A stretch of 64,000 nucleotides of DNA from Sagittula sp. P11. GTDB lineage: Bacteria > Pseudomonadota > Alphaproteobacteria > Rhodobacterales > Rhodobacteraceae. Shown here piece by piece: positions 55,992 through 64,000 of this stretch. The stretch's first letter is position 1. Every line of letters starts with the position of its first letter. Where the stretch lies: assembly GCF_002814095.1 (NCBI RefSeq), contig NZ_CP021913.1:2108001-2172000 (forward strand), given 5' to 3'. The notes beneath the pieces are model-generated. The model was given only the letters and a program-made list of their open reading frames with translations, was not told where the DNA came from and searched no databases. The translations under genes were made by a program, and so were the position numbers.

Positions 55992-56067
55992 ATTAAATCG
56001 TGCACGATACATATAGTCGAGACGACCCTCTGTCAATCGCTTGCCAATGTATCGCGCACGACTTAAT
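55992..56067. promoter_or_regulatory. paired OhrR operators between ohr and ohrR
   Basis: Two 21-bp sites occur in inverted orientation: 55992-56012 and the complement of 56047-56067, agreeing at 19 of 21 positions. Each contains a dyad core, ATCGTGCACGAT in the first and GTCGTGCGCGAT in the second. One site lies beside each divergent gene. Confidence 0.75.
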
Positions 56068-56075
56068 TTCAGGGG

Positions 56076-56516
56076 ATGACACTCGCCCCCCACGACATGT
56101 TCTGTTTCTCGCTCTATTCCGCGACGCACGCCATGCAGCAGGCCTATCGCCCGCTGCTGGAGGAGATCGGCCTGACCTATCCCCAGTACCTCGTGATGAG
56201 CGCGCTTTGGACCGCGGAGAATCCGCTGAGCGTCAGCGGCATCGGGCGCGAGGTGCAGCTGGAATCGAGTACGCTGACGCCCTTGCTGAAGCGTCTCGAA
56301 ACGGCCGGCCTGATCGTCCGCCGCCGCAACCCGGAAGACGAACGGCAGCTTCAGGTGGACCTGACCGAGGCAGGCCGCGCCCTTCAGGCACGCGCGGCGC
56401 ATATCCCGGCGTGTATCCTCGAAAAGACCGGGATGGACGTCGAGACGCTCCGCCGCCTCCAGGGAGAGATCCGGGACCTGACGCAGCGCCTGCGCACGGG
56501 CACCGGCGACACCTGA
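56076..56516 (+). CDS. ohrR: OhrR, MarR-family organic-peroxide sensor
   Basis: Predicted 146 residues. The redox-active N-terminal Cys is Cys 10 (MFCFSLYSATHAM). A winged helix-turn-helix follows: GLTYPQYLVMSALWTAENPL then LESSTLTPLLKRLE. Oxidation of the Cys releases DNA. It is divergent from ohr. A second Cys (HIPACILEK, near residue 112) could form a disulfide, as in two-Cys OhrR proteins. Confidence 0.93.
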   Translation: MTLAPHDMFCFSLYSATHAMQQAYRPLLEEIGLTYPQYLVMSALWTAENPLSVSGIGREVQLESSTLTPLLKRLETAGLIVRRRNPEDERQLQVDLTEAGRALQARAAHIPACILEKTGMDVETLRRLQGEIRDLTQRLRTGTGDT

Positions 56517-56519
56517 CCG

Positions 56520-56978
56520 TCAGACCGGCGTCCGCCGCCTTTTCCACCAGCCAACGACGAACGGGACAACGGCACAGCCGGCAAGGAACAGCGCGATCAG
56601 GGCGAACTGGATCAGCTCTGACGTCTCGAACCGTTCGTCGATCCGCACGGTCTTCGGGTCGTCGCGCAGGTATGTGACGGGCACGACCCGCCCCGCCTCG
56701 ATGTTGCGGTAGAAACCATGGGACACCTCGGCGTCCGCCTCGATCTCTGCCCCGTCATGTTGGAAACGGACAATGGCATAATAGTGTGTCACGGGCGGCT
56801 TCGGATGGCTTTGGGAGAGGCTGCGGGTGAAGCGGCCCGCAAGCGTCGCCTCAGCCTCGATCCCGTCGGTGGCGAAGGCGGATCTGCGGTCGACGAAGTT
56901 CCAAAGGATCGCACCCAGAACCAGCGCAAGAACCGGCACCGCGAACAGCAGCTCCCACGGCTTCTTTGCCTGGTTCAT
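56520..56978 (-). CDS. DUF3592 membrane protein
   Basis: Predicted 152 residues with membrane helices at each end (ELLFAVPVLALVLGAILWNF and LIQFALIALFLAGCAVVPFV) and a beta-rich extracytoplasmic middle with THYYAIVRFQHDG and VVPVTYLRDDPKTVRI, the DUF3592 pattern. Function unknown. It is coupled to the upstream paralogue by ATGA at 56975-56978. Confidence 0.75.
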   Translation of the reverse strand: MNQAKKPWELLFAVPVLALVLGAILWNFVDRRSAFATDGIEAEATLAGRFTRSLSQSHPKPPVTHYYAIVRFQHDGAEIEADAEVSHGFYRNIEAGRVVPVTYLRDDPKTVRIDERFETSELIQFALIALFLAGCAVVPFVVGWWKRRRTPV

Positions 56979-57436
56979 GCCCCGACGGCCCCGCGTCGTT
57001 CGGCCCGCGCGGTGCGTATGGCATAGGCACTCAGCGCAAGGGCGGCCAGCAGGAGCAGCGGCCCGAGGATCAGCGCCCATATTGCGGATGACCGAAGGCG
57101 GCCGGGGTCAAGCAGGTATTCCGGCCCGTCGCTGCCATCGACCACGTGCAGCGCCACGGTCTGCCCTTCGCTCAGCGTATTGAAGAACCGCCCCGAGACG
57201 TCCTCGAGGTGCGGGCCGGTCGGGGTGGAGACGAAGACGCGGAAGGTGGTGCTGGTGGACCCGCCCTGCTGGCGCTGCGATTTGTCCAGCCGGGTCACTG
57301 TGGCGTCGATGGTGCGGGCGCCGGCGAACCGTGCGGCATCATTCGACTGCGCGGTCCCGGCGAACAGCGCGGCGATCCCCGCCAGCGCAAGGAATACCGC
57401 AAGCCCGACGCCGCGCTTGATGGCGAGCCAGATCAT
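56975..57436 (-). CDS. DUF3592 membrane protein, paralogue
   Basis: Predicted 153 residues from ATG 57436 (GGAGGG upstream). Same layout as its neighbour: N-terminal helix (KRGVGLAVFLALAGIAALFA), soluble middle with FRVFVSTPTGPHLEDV and QTVALHVVDG, and a C-terminal helix (IWALILGPLLLLAALALSAY). Sequence identity between the two is low by eye but the fold pattern is shared, so a tandem duplication is likely. Function unknown. Confidence 0.72.
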   Translation of the reverse strand: MIWLAIKRGVGLAVFLALAGIAALFAGTAQSNDAARFAGARTIDATVTRLDKSQRQQGGSTSTTFRVFVSTPTGPHLEDVSGRFFNTLSEGQTVALHVVDGSDGPEYLLDPGRLRSSAIWALILGPLLLLAALALSAYAIRTARAERRGAVGA

Positions 57437-57502
57437 CTTGTCCCTCCGGTTTTTCCCGAAGTCTGACCAGAAATGATTGTTGCGCCAAGTCCATGAACGG
57501 AA

Positions 57503-57525
57503 AAAGGCCCCGCGAGGGGGCCTTT
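57503..57525 (-). terminator. terminator of trxA
   Basis: AAAGGCCCC-N5-GGGGCCTTT forms a 9-bp stem 25 bp after the trxA stop and is followed on the minus strand by further T residues. Confidence 0.85.
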
Positions 57526-57549
57526 CAAACCAGCCGTAGCCAGTCGGGA

Positions 57550-57870
57550 TCAGATGGAATCTTCGATCCAGGACTTCAGCGCGGCCTTCGGCGCTGCGCC
57601 GGCGCGGTTCGAAATCGGCGCGCCGTCCTTGAAGATGAAGAGCGCCGGAATGCCGCGCACGCCCATGGCGGCGGCGGTGTTCGGGTTCTGGTCCACGTCG
57701 ACCTTCACGACCTTCACCTTGCCGTCGAATTCTTCGGAAAGCTCTTCCAGGGCCGGGCCGATCTGCTTGCAGGGACCGCACCATTCGGCCCAGAAATCGA
57801 CGACAACGGGGATGTCGGAATTCTTCACTTCGGCGTCGAAGGTGGTGTCGGATACGGCGACGGTGGCCAT
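57550..57870 (-). CDS. trxA: thioredoxin
   Basis: Predicted 106 residues with the active site WCGPC at 30-34 (Cys 31, Cys 34) and the cis-Pro in [12 protein letters not shown]. It reduces protein disulfides in the cytoplasm. It is the last gene of the addB-addA-trxA run, 77 bp after addA, and has its own terminator. AddA-trxA adjacency is common in this group. Confidence 0.97.
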   Translation of the reverse strand: MATVAVSDTTFDAEVKNSDIPVVVDFWAEWCGPCKQIGPALEELSEEFDGKVKVVKVDVDQNPNTAAAMGVRGIPALFIFKDGAPISNRAGAAPKAALKSWIEDSI

Positions 57871-57947
57871 GGGAATCTCCTGTGGGTTGGGAGGCGGGCA
57901 GGGCAGCCCGGTCAGGTGCAGGAAGGTAGGCAGCGACTCAGGCAGCG

Positions 57948-60900
57948 TCAAGATGCTGTCGCGCGGGCGAGGGCTTGTGTCACAAGTTCGTGCGGGATCG
58001 GCATGTAGTGGTTGGTGGCGGTCCACAACAGCCCGGTTTCGATCTCCCGATCCGGATAAAGTTGAGCGAGCGCGGCGTGATAGACCGCCACCTGCCGCAA
58101 CAGGCCGTCTGGCGTTTCCTCGGGCGTCGCGGGGGTCGTGCGGTTGGTCTTGTAGTCGATTGCGACAACCCGGTCATGCGCCACGATCAACCGGTCGATG
58201 ATACCGTGAATACGGCCCAGCGGTCCGAGGTCGGCAGTGATCGGCACCTCCGCCAGCGAGTCGGGTCCGAAGAAATCGGCGAAGGCGGGGTTCTCCAGAA
58301 CTCTCAGCGCCTCGTCCATGATCTGCGGAAGCTGCTCGCGGATCAGGATGGTCTCCGGGTCGCCGGCGTATTGTTGGACAAGGCTTTCGCCAGCCGAGCG
58401 GCGATCTTCCGGCAGCAAGGGGGCGAGAACTTCGAGGAACGCGTGCAGTGCGGTGCCCCGGGCGGTCGCCACCTCTTCGGTGTCGCCCTCCGCGCCGCCC
58501 AATGCCTTTGCGCCGCCAAGGTCGGACGGGGACCGGGTTTTCGGCAGTTGCTCCGGCGGTGCGATGGGCCGCAGGAGATGATCGGGCATCACGACCGCGT
58601 CGACCGATCGGGGTTCCGGGGCCGTCATCTCAAGATATGACCAGTCGGTGCCGAGTGTCAGGCCCTCGCCGGACCCGAGGCCGCCGAAATCGAAGGCCTT
58701 TTGCACGGCGCCCGACTCCGTCATTCCGCGCCGCACCTTGTCGTACCACGCCTCCGGCTTGTCGGTGCCATCGCCCGCGGCAGCCACGATCAGCCATTTC
58801 TCTGCACGGGTCAGGGCCACGTAGAGCAGGCGGTCGCGTTCCTGTGCTTCCTTCACCTTCGCGGCCTCGACGGCGGCCTGCTGGCGCGGCGGCTGCGCGT
58901 CGGAGGTCTGCTTCCAGATCACACCGTCCGGGTCCGACAGGAGCTCTGCCTTGATAGAGGTGTCGGGCGCCGCGCAGTCGGGCAGGATGACGATGGGCGC
59001 CTCGAGGCCCTTCGCCCCGTGCACCGTCATGACCCGCAGGGTTTCGCCCGCGCTGTCCGGCGCCCGCTTGATCTGCAGATCGTCCGACTGTGCCCATTGC
59101 AGGAAGCCGGTCAGCGTCGGCACGGCGGTCTGCTCGTAGGCCAGTGCCTGCTGGAGGAGCGCGTTGATCCCGTCTTCCGCCTCTTGGCCCAGCCGCCCGA
59201 TCAGCAGGCGGCGGCCCTTGTGTCGGGTCAGGATACGCTCGATCAGGTCATATGGGCGCAGGAAGTCGGTCTGGCCGCGCAGGTCGTTCAGGACTGCCAG
59301 AACAGCCGGATGTGCGTCGCTGTCCCGAAGCGTCGGCCAGAGGTATTTCGTCGTGCGCCGGTGGGCGAGGGTGAAGAGATCCTGCTCCGACAGGCCGAAC
59401 AGCGGCGAGCGGAGCGCGGTGGCAAGGGACAGCGAATCCTCGGGCGTTTCGAGGAAGGACAGAAGCGCGATGATGTCCCGCACCGCGAGTTCGGCCATGA
59501 CCTTCAGTCGGTCGGCCCCCGCGATCGGCAGGGCCTCCTGCTTGCAGGCGCGGATGATTTCCTTGAACAGTTGCGACCGGCGGCGGACGAGGATCAGGAA
59601 ATCCCCCGCATGAACGGGCCGCGCGCGGTATGTGCCGCTGTGGCCGTTCTCTACCGGCAGGGGCGTCCCGGCGTCGATGGTCTGGCGGATGAAGCGGGCG
59701 ATTCGCTGGGCGAGTATGACGGTGTGGTGCCGCGCCCCCTTGCGGTCCAGCGGCTGGTGCCACGGCCCGTCCTCGTCGTCCCTGGTCTTGTCCACGACCG
59801 GCCACAGGTCGACCCGCCCCGGCATCTCCGACTTGAACGCGCGGTGCTTCTGGTCCGGGCTGAAGCCGGAGGCATCGGCCCCGTCGAAGGTGCTGTCCAC
59901 CACCCGCAGGATCGGTTCTGCGGACCGGAAGCTGTATTCGAGCACCATCGCGTTCAGCGGCGCATCCGTGTTCATCAGCCGTTCGCGGAAGTCCTCGCGC
60001 ATCCGGTCGAACTCGGACGGGTCGGCGCCCTGGAAGGAATAGATCGACTGCTTCTTGTCACCGACGACAAAGATCGTGCGCCGCGTATCCCGCGCGCCCT
60101 CGCCAGAAGTGAATTCGCGCGCCAGCCGTTCGATCACGTCCCACTGCACGGGCGAGGTGTCCTGCGCCTCGTCGACAAGGATGTGGTCGATGCCGCCGTC
60201 CAGCCGGTAGAGCACCCAGTCCGCCACACGTTCGTCTGACAAAAGGTCACGGGCGCGAGTGATGAGGTCGTCGAAATCGAGCCATCCGCGCCGCATCTTC
60301 GCCTCTTCGTAGGCGGGCACGAAGCGCGCGGCGAAGGCGGTCAGGGCAATGTCGCGGTCGGCGGCGGTCAGCGCCTTCTCCGTCTCGAGCGCCCCTTCGA
60401 CGCGGTCGGCAAGCTGGTCGAAGGCCTCGCACAGTTCGGGCGCGTTCTTGCGGGTGGCCTTTGTCGGAAAGTTCTTTCGGATCGTGCCGCCCTGCGTCAG
60501 GCAGATCTGCTTCAGCGCGGCAAGGGCCTGTGTGTCGTGGCCCTTGATCGACTGCAGCAAGGGCACCAGACCCTGCTCGGTCTTGCCGCCCGCCTTGAAA
60601 TGCGGAACCAGCGCGGCGGCGAGTTCCGTCTCATTGCCGAGGAAGACCGACGCCAGAAGGGTGTCTTCGCCGTCGTCCGGCTTCAGCCCATAGGCGGCAC
60701 GGATGGCGTCGGGCGCTGGCGGATCGACGAAGACATCCCGCCGTGCACTGAGTGAGGCCAGCAGCTTGCCGGGATCGTCGCCCGAGATCCAGGGCGCGAT
60801 GCCTTCCAGCAGACCCCGGTCGGGGCCGGAGGCGATCTGGTCGAGGATCTCGGCACGCAGCAGTTCGGCGGCACGGTCCTCCATCTCCTGGAACTGCGGG

Positions 60901-61319
60901 GAGACCCGCGCCTCTAGCGGGAAGCGGCGCAGGAGCGAGGCGCAGAAACTGTGGATCGTCTGGATGCGCAGGCCGCCCGGTGTCTCGATGGCGCGGGCAA
61001 AGAGGGTGCGCGCCTCCTGCAGGAAGGCATGGGAGGGCGTCGTCTCTACCCCGAGGCTTGCCAGTTCGTCGCGCAGTTTGGGTTCCGGCAGCATGGCCCA
61101 GGCGCCCAGCCGCTTGAACAGGCGGTTCTGCATCTCGGTCGCGGCGGCCTTCGTGTAGGTCAGGCAGAGGATGTGCGACGGGTCCACGCCTTCCAGCAAC
61201 AGCCGCGCCACACGGTCGGTCAGGACGCGCGTCTTGCCGGACCCCGCGTTTGCCGCCAGCCAGGTCGAGGCATCGGGGGCCGCGGCATCCACCTGCCGCT
61301 GTGTCGCCTCGTCCCTCAT
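57948..61319 (-). CDS. addA: AddA, helicase-nuclease of the AddAB recombination complex
   Basis: Predicted 1123 residues. UvrD-type helicase motifs: Walker [16 protein letters not shown] near 20-34, [55 protein letters not shown], and [18 protein letters not shown]. The C-terminal RecB-like nuclease has AIDYKTNR and QVAVYHAAL. AddAB resects double-strand ends and acts at Chi-like sites. The start overlaps the addB stop (ATGA at 61316-61319). Confidence 0.97.
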   Translation of the reverse strand: MRDEATQRQVDAAAPDASTWLAANAGSGKTRVLTDRVARLLLEGVDPSHILCLTYTKAAATEMQNRLFKRLGAWAMLPEPKLRDELASLGVETTPSHAFLQEARTLFARAIETPGGLRIQTIHSFCASLLRRFPLEARVSPQFQEMEDRAAELLRAEILDQIASGPDRGLLEGIAPWISGDDPGKLLASLSARRDVFVDPPAPDAIRAAYGLKPDDGEDTLLASVFLGNETELAAALVPHFKAGGKTEQGLVPLLQSIKGHDTQALAALKQICLTQGGTIRKNFPTKATRKNAPELCEAFDQLADRVEGALETEKALTAADRDIALTAFAARFVPAYEEAKMRRGWLDFDDLITRARDLLSDERVADWVLYRLDGGIDHILVDEAQDTSPVQWDVIERLAREFTSGEGARDTRRTIFVVGDKKQSIYSFQGADPSEFDRMREDFRERLMNTDAPLNAMVLEYSFRSAEPILRVVDSTFDGADASGFSPDQKHRAFKSEMPGRVDLWPVVDKTRDDEDGPWHQPLDRKGARHHTVILAQRIARFIRQTIDAGTPLPVENGHSGTYRARPVHAGDFLILVRRRSQLFKEIIRACKQEALPIAGADRLKVMAELAVRDIIALLSFLETPEDSLSLATALRSPLFGLSEQDLFTLAHRRTTKYLWPTLRDSDAHPAVLAVLNDLRGQTDFLRPYDLIERILTRHKGRRLLIGRLGQEAEDGINALLQQALAYEQTAVPTLTGFLQWAQSDDLQIKRAPDSAGETLRVMTVHGAKGLEAPIVILPDCAAPDTSIKAELLSDPDGVIWKQTSDAQPPRQQAAVEAAKVKEAQERDRLLYVALTRAEKWLIVAAAGDGTDKPEAWYDKVRRGMTESGAVQKAFDFGGLGSGEGLTLGTDWSYLEMTAPEPRSVDAVVMPDHLLRPIAPPEQLPKTRSPSDLGGAKALGGAEGDTEEVATARGTALHAFLEVLAPLLPEDRRSAGESLVQQYAGDPETILIREQLPQIMDEALRVLENPAFADFFGPDSLAEVPITADLGPLGRIHGIIDRLIVAHDRVVAIDYKTNRTTPATPEETPDGLLRQVAVYHAALAQLYPDREIETGLLWTATNHYMPIPHELVTQALARATAS

Positions 61320-64000
61320 GTCAGCCTCAAAAGGTCGGCGTCATCGGTCACGTCCCATTCGCCGAAGCGCGAGAGGTGGTCGTAATCCGCGATATCGGTG
61401 TCCTTCATCAGCGCGCGCCGGGCGGTGTAGCCCTTTTCCTCGTCCATGTAGGCGGCGATCAGGGCGCAGAACTCCTCCCACGTTTTTTCCGGCGGGCTGT
61501 CGGCCAGCGGCGCGGGGACCTCCTTCGGGTCGCCGGGCTTCAATTGGATATAGGTGGCGGCGGCGATGTAGCGGGGCGCGATGTTCGGGAAGGCGCCCTG
61601 CTGCAGCATCGCCGACTCCAGCAGAAGCTGCTTGTCGAAATAGAGCTGTTCCTTGGCGGAGGGCGCGCCGCCGGTCTTGTAGTCGTAGACATGCGCGCCG
61701 GCATCCTGCGCGATGTCGATCCGGTCGGCCCGGGCCTTGAGCGTGAACCCCAGCGCCGGGATGGCGGCCGCGCCCTCGGTCTCGAAGTTGTCGAGGTGCG
61801 GGGCGGCCCTTTGCCTGCGGTCCGCCTCGCTGTCGCAGAACCACGGCGCGAACCGCGCGACCCGCGCCTGCCAGAGTGCGCGAACGGTGGGAAACGGCAC
61901 GTCGTCCAGCAGGACCCGTGCGATCTGCATGAGCCGGTCGGGCGCCAGGCGGTCGGGATCGGCCACGGTTTCGCGGATGAAGGTCTCGATCACCTCGTGG
62001 GTGACAACACCACGCATCAGGGCATCGGGCGCCTGCATCAACGGGTCGAGCGCCTTCAGTCGCAGGATGTAGCGGGCGTAGATCGCGTAGGGGTCGCGCA
62101 CGAGACGGCGGATCGACGTGACCCACAGCTCCTGCGGGCGGGTCGTCGCAGGCGGTGCGGGCGAGGGCCTGCGCGCCGGCTCCGCCACGATCGGGGTTTC
62201 AGCGGCGGTGGCCAGTGCGGTCCAGTGCGCACCACGTTGCCGCATCTCCTCCAGTGCCTTGGGGCCGTTGCGATCCGGCAGGCCATTCAGGAGGTTGGTC
62301 AGCCGGTTGATCCAGCGTGACGGAACCGTCTCTGCCTCGTCGGACTTCAGCGACCTCGTCAGCCAGATCTCCGGTGCGGCGGCGGCCTGCTGGAAGTCAT
62401 GCGCGGACAGGCCGATCCGGCGTTCGGGCAGCAGAAGGCCCGCCTGCGCCCGCATGGAGCGGTTGAGCCACGGGTCGGCGGCGGGGCTTTCCGGCCACGC
62501 GCCTTCGTTCAGCCCGGCGAGGATCAGCAGGTCCGCGCCCATCACGCGTGCCTCGAGCGTGCCCCAGATCAGGATCTTCGGATGCGGGGCGTCGCGGTCG
62601 CGCACTTCCTCGCGGGACACCAGCGCCCCGAACAGATCGGCATAGTCGCGGGCGGTCATGTCGGTGCCATGCTCCGCCTCGACCTGCAGGGTCTCGGTCA
62701 AAGCGCGCAGCTTGCGGCCCGCGTTCTCGGCCCAGAGCGGCGCGGGATCGCCATCGGGCCCGGCGGTCAGCGCCTCCGCCAGAGCGAGATGCCGTTCGAT
62801 CCACTCCGTCAGCGGCAGGGTGCCGGTCTGCTGGCGGTCGCAGAGTGTCGCGGCCCAGGCGCCCCACCTTTCCGAGTCCCGGGCCGTGGCCCAAGCGGTC
62901 AGCGTTTCGGCATCGGGATAGGGCAGGCCGGTCTTGCGGATGTGCAGTTCCAGTTCGCGCGTGGTCAGCAGATGCGGGCCGCGGTCCTGTCCGGCGTGGG
63001 TCAGCGGGTGTTTCAGCAGGCTCAGCAGCAGCTCTGCCGTCAACGGTGCGGTGAAGAGCTCGGCGACCAGCCGCAGAAGCCGTCCGGGCGGGGTCAGCTG
63101 CGCGGGCGTACCGGCGGAATCGTCAGGCAGGATGTTCCAGCGGTCGAGCGCGGATGTCACCTGCCGCGTCAGCATCCGGTCCGGGGTGATCAGCGCGGCG
63201 GTTGTCCCTTTCTCCGCCGCCTCCCGCAGGCGCAGCGCGATGGCAAGGGCCTCTTCACGCTGCGAGTTCGCCTCAAGCAGCGTGACACCCTCCATCGCCT
63301 GCGGCAGATCGGGCAGGTTCGGACCTTCGGAGAGCCACTGGTGCGTGACCGGCGCCGGGCGCATCGCGAGGGAGATCACCCGGTTCCGGGCCGCACTGGG
63401 CGGCTGGCCATCGGTCCAGGGCCGCACGTCCCGCGCGGTGATCTCCAGCTCCCGCATCAGTTTCGCGAACCTGTATTGCGGATGATCCTCGCTGGTCAGC
63501 GGGTCTTCCAGCTTGGACCAGACGGTGTCGGGTATATCCGTGTCGAAGCCGGGCAGGACGATGGCGCCCTGCGGCAACCTGGCCACGGCTTTCATCAGCG
63601 CATGCGTCGTGCCGCGCGACCCTGTGGAGCCCGCGATGATGACCGGATGACGGGGCGGCTGTGCCTCCCACGCCTCCAGCCGCAGTTCCAGCGCCCTGCG
63701 GTTGAAGGCCTGCGCGTCGGGCGTTGCATCTTTGTCGAAGTACTGTTGCACGATGTTGAAAAAGGTCAGCGCCCGCTGCCAGTGCCCCGACTGGTCGGTG
63801 ACGTCGAGGTTGGCAACGGTTTCCGGCGACACGCCCTCGACATGCATCTCCTCCATCAGCGTGGCGAGGCTGTCGGACAGGTCGAAAAGCGCGGACCGCG
63901 GTGCGAGGTCGGGCTGCGTTTCGAGCAGGCGAGAGACGAGGCCCGTCAGTTCCAGCCTCCGGCGCAGCGGCGATACCGGCGCAGGCAGGGTGGCGCGGGT
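61316..64000 (-). CDS. addB: AddB, nuclease subunit of AddAB, N-terminus outside window
   Basis: 894 codons are inside the window; the frame is open to the right edge and the start lies beyond. The N-terminal part has the inactive-helicase phrase HPVIIAGSTGSRGTTHALMK. The C-terminal nuclease domain has HVYDYKTGGAPSAKEQLYF and DKQLLLESAM. The four-Cys iron-sulfur motif of Bacillus AddB was not seen; only three scattered Cys occur in the visible part. It is co-translated with addA. Confidence 0.94.
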   Translation of the reverse strand, partial: TRATLPAPVSPLRRRLELTGLVSRLLETQPDLAPRSALFDLSDSLATLMEEMHVEGVSPETVANLDVTDQSGHWQRALTFFNIVQQYFDKDATPDAQAFNRRALELRLEAWEAQPPRHPVIIAGSTGSRGTTHALMKAVARLPQGAIVLPGFDTDIPDTVWSKLEDPLTSEDHPQYRFAKLMRELEITARDVRPWTDGQPPSAARNRVISLAMRPAPVTHQWLSEGPNLPDLPQAMEGVTLLEANSQREEALAIALRLREAAEKGTTAALITPDRMLTRQVTSALDRWNILPDDSAGTPAQLTPPGRLLRLVAELFTAPLTAELLLSLLKHPLTHAGQDRGPHLLTTRELELHIRKTGLPYPDAETLTAWATARDSERWGAWAATLCDRQQTGTLPLTEWIERHLALAEALTAGPDGDPAPLWAENAGRKLRALTETLQVEAEHGTDMTARDYADLFGALVSREEVRDRDAPHPKILIWGTLEARVMGADLLILAGLNEGAWPESPAADPWLNRSMRAQAGLLLPERRIGLSAHDFQQAAAAPEIWLTRSLKSDEAETVPSRWINRLTNLLNGLPDRNGPKALEEMRQRGAHWTALATAAETPIVAEPARRPSPAPPATTRPQELWVTSIRRLVRDPYAIYARYILRLKALDPLMQAPDALMRGVVTHEVIETFIRETVADPDRLAPDRLMQIARVLLDDVPFPTVRALWQARVARFAPWFCDSEADRRQRAAPHLDNFETEGAAAIPALGFTLKARADRIDIAQDAGAHVYDYKTGGAPSAKEQLYFDKQLLLESAMLQQGAFPNIAPRYIAAATYIQLKPGDPKEVPAPLADSPPEKTWEEFCALIAAYMDEEKGYTARRALMKDTDIADYDHLSRFGEWDVTDDADLLRLT

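Overview
The window is GC-rich DNA (low-to-mid 60s percent by eye) from an alphaproteobacterium, almost certainly Rhodobacterales (Roseobacter/Rhodobacter relatives). The evidence is the flaF-flbT-flagellin block, a DUF1217 flagellar protein, the gene order mutM / enoyl-CoA hydratase / rpsT / dnaA / dnaN / recF / gyrB, an addB-addA-trxA run, a CryB-type Fe-S photolyase, and GANTC (CcrM) sites near dnaA and gyrB. These assignments come from reading motifs and gene order; no database search was run.

Layout. (1) 1-2373, minus strand: yjbH and a yjbF lipoprotein gene cut by the window edge, an exopolysaccharide module. (2) 2571-29739: a compact flagellar locus. The plus-strand run is motB-flgE-flgK-flgL-flgI-motA-(large periplasmic helical-repeat protein)-flhA-fliR-flhB-(FliJ-like). 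Facing it on the minus strand is flgB-flgC-fliE-fliQ-flgF-flgG-flgA-flgH-fliL. fliI follows on plus; then flgJ-flgN, flagellin, flaF, flbT and the DUF1217 gene on minus; then fliK-flgD on plus. MS-ring, C-ring, fliH and fliP genes are absent, although both ends of the locus lie inside the window. (3) 30042-30239: a 65-residue secreted/membrane protein that looks like YjbE/GfcA, so the flagellar locus separates two parts of a possible yjb set. (4) 30330-41843: ubiE-ubiB (ubiquinone), mutM, an enoyl-CoA hydratase, rpsT and the replication block dnaA, dnaN, recF, gyrB. (5) 41930-51161: wrbA and pirin, a LysR regulator divergent from an SbtA-like permease, a CueR-type regulator next to modABC, and an SDR-cryB pair. 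(6) 51250-64000: hslU and hslV separated by three opposite-strand genes, one encoding an exported VHL-beta-domain protein; ohr/ohrR with paired operators; two DUF3592 membrane proteins; then trxA and the addAB recombination helicase-nuclease (addB runs off the window).

How the genes work together. The flagellar locus supplies rod, hook, hook-filament junction, filament, P/L rings, stator, most of the export gate and the ATPase. Many starts overlap the previous stop (ATGA, GTGA, TGATG), so translation is probably coupled. CtrA-like half sites lie upstream of motB, flgE and between flgB and fliI. No tRNA, rRNA, CRISPR array, insertion sequence or prophage was seen.

The observations most worth following are the exported VHL-beta protein at 54549, the yjbE-like/yjbFH split around the flagella, the AT-rich body of fliK, the large periplasmic protein between motA and flhA, small ORFs overlapping the starts of flhA and dnaA, the near-identical OhrR operator pair, and a CueR-type operator beside a molybdate transporter.
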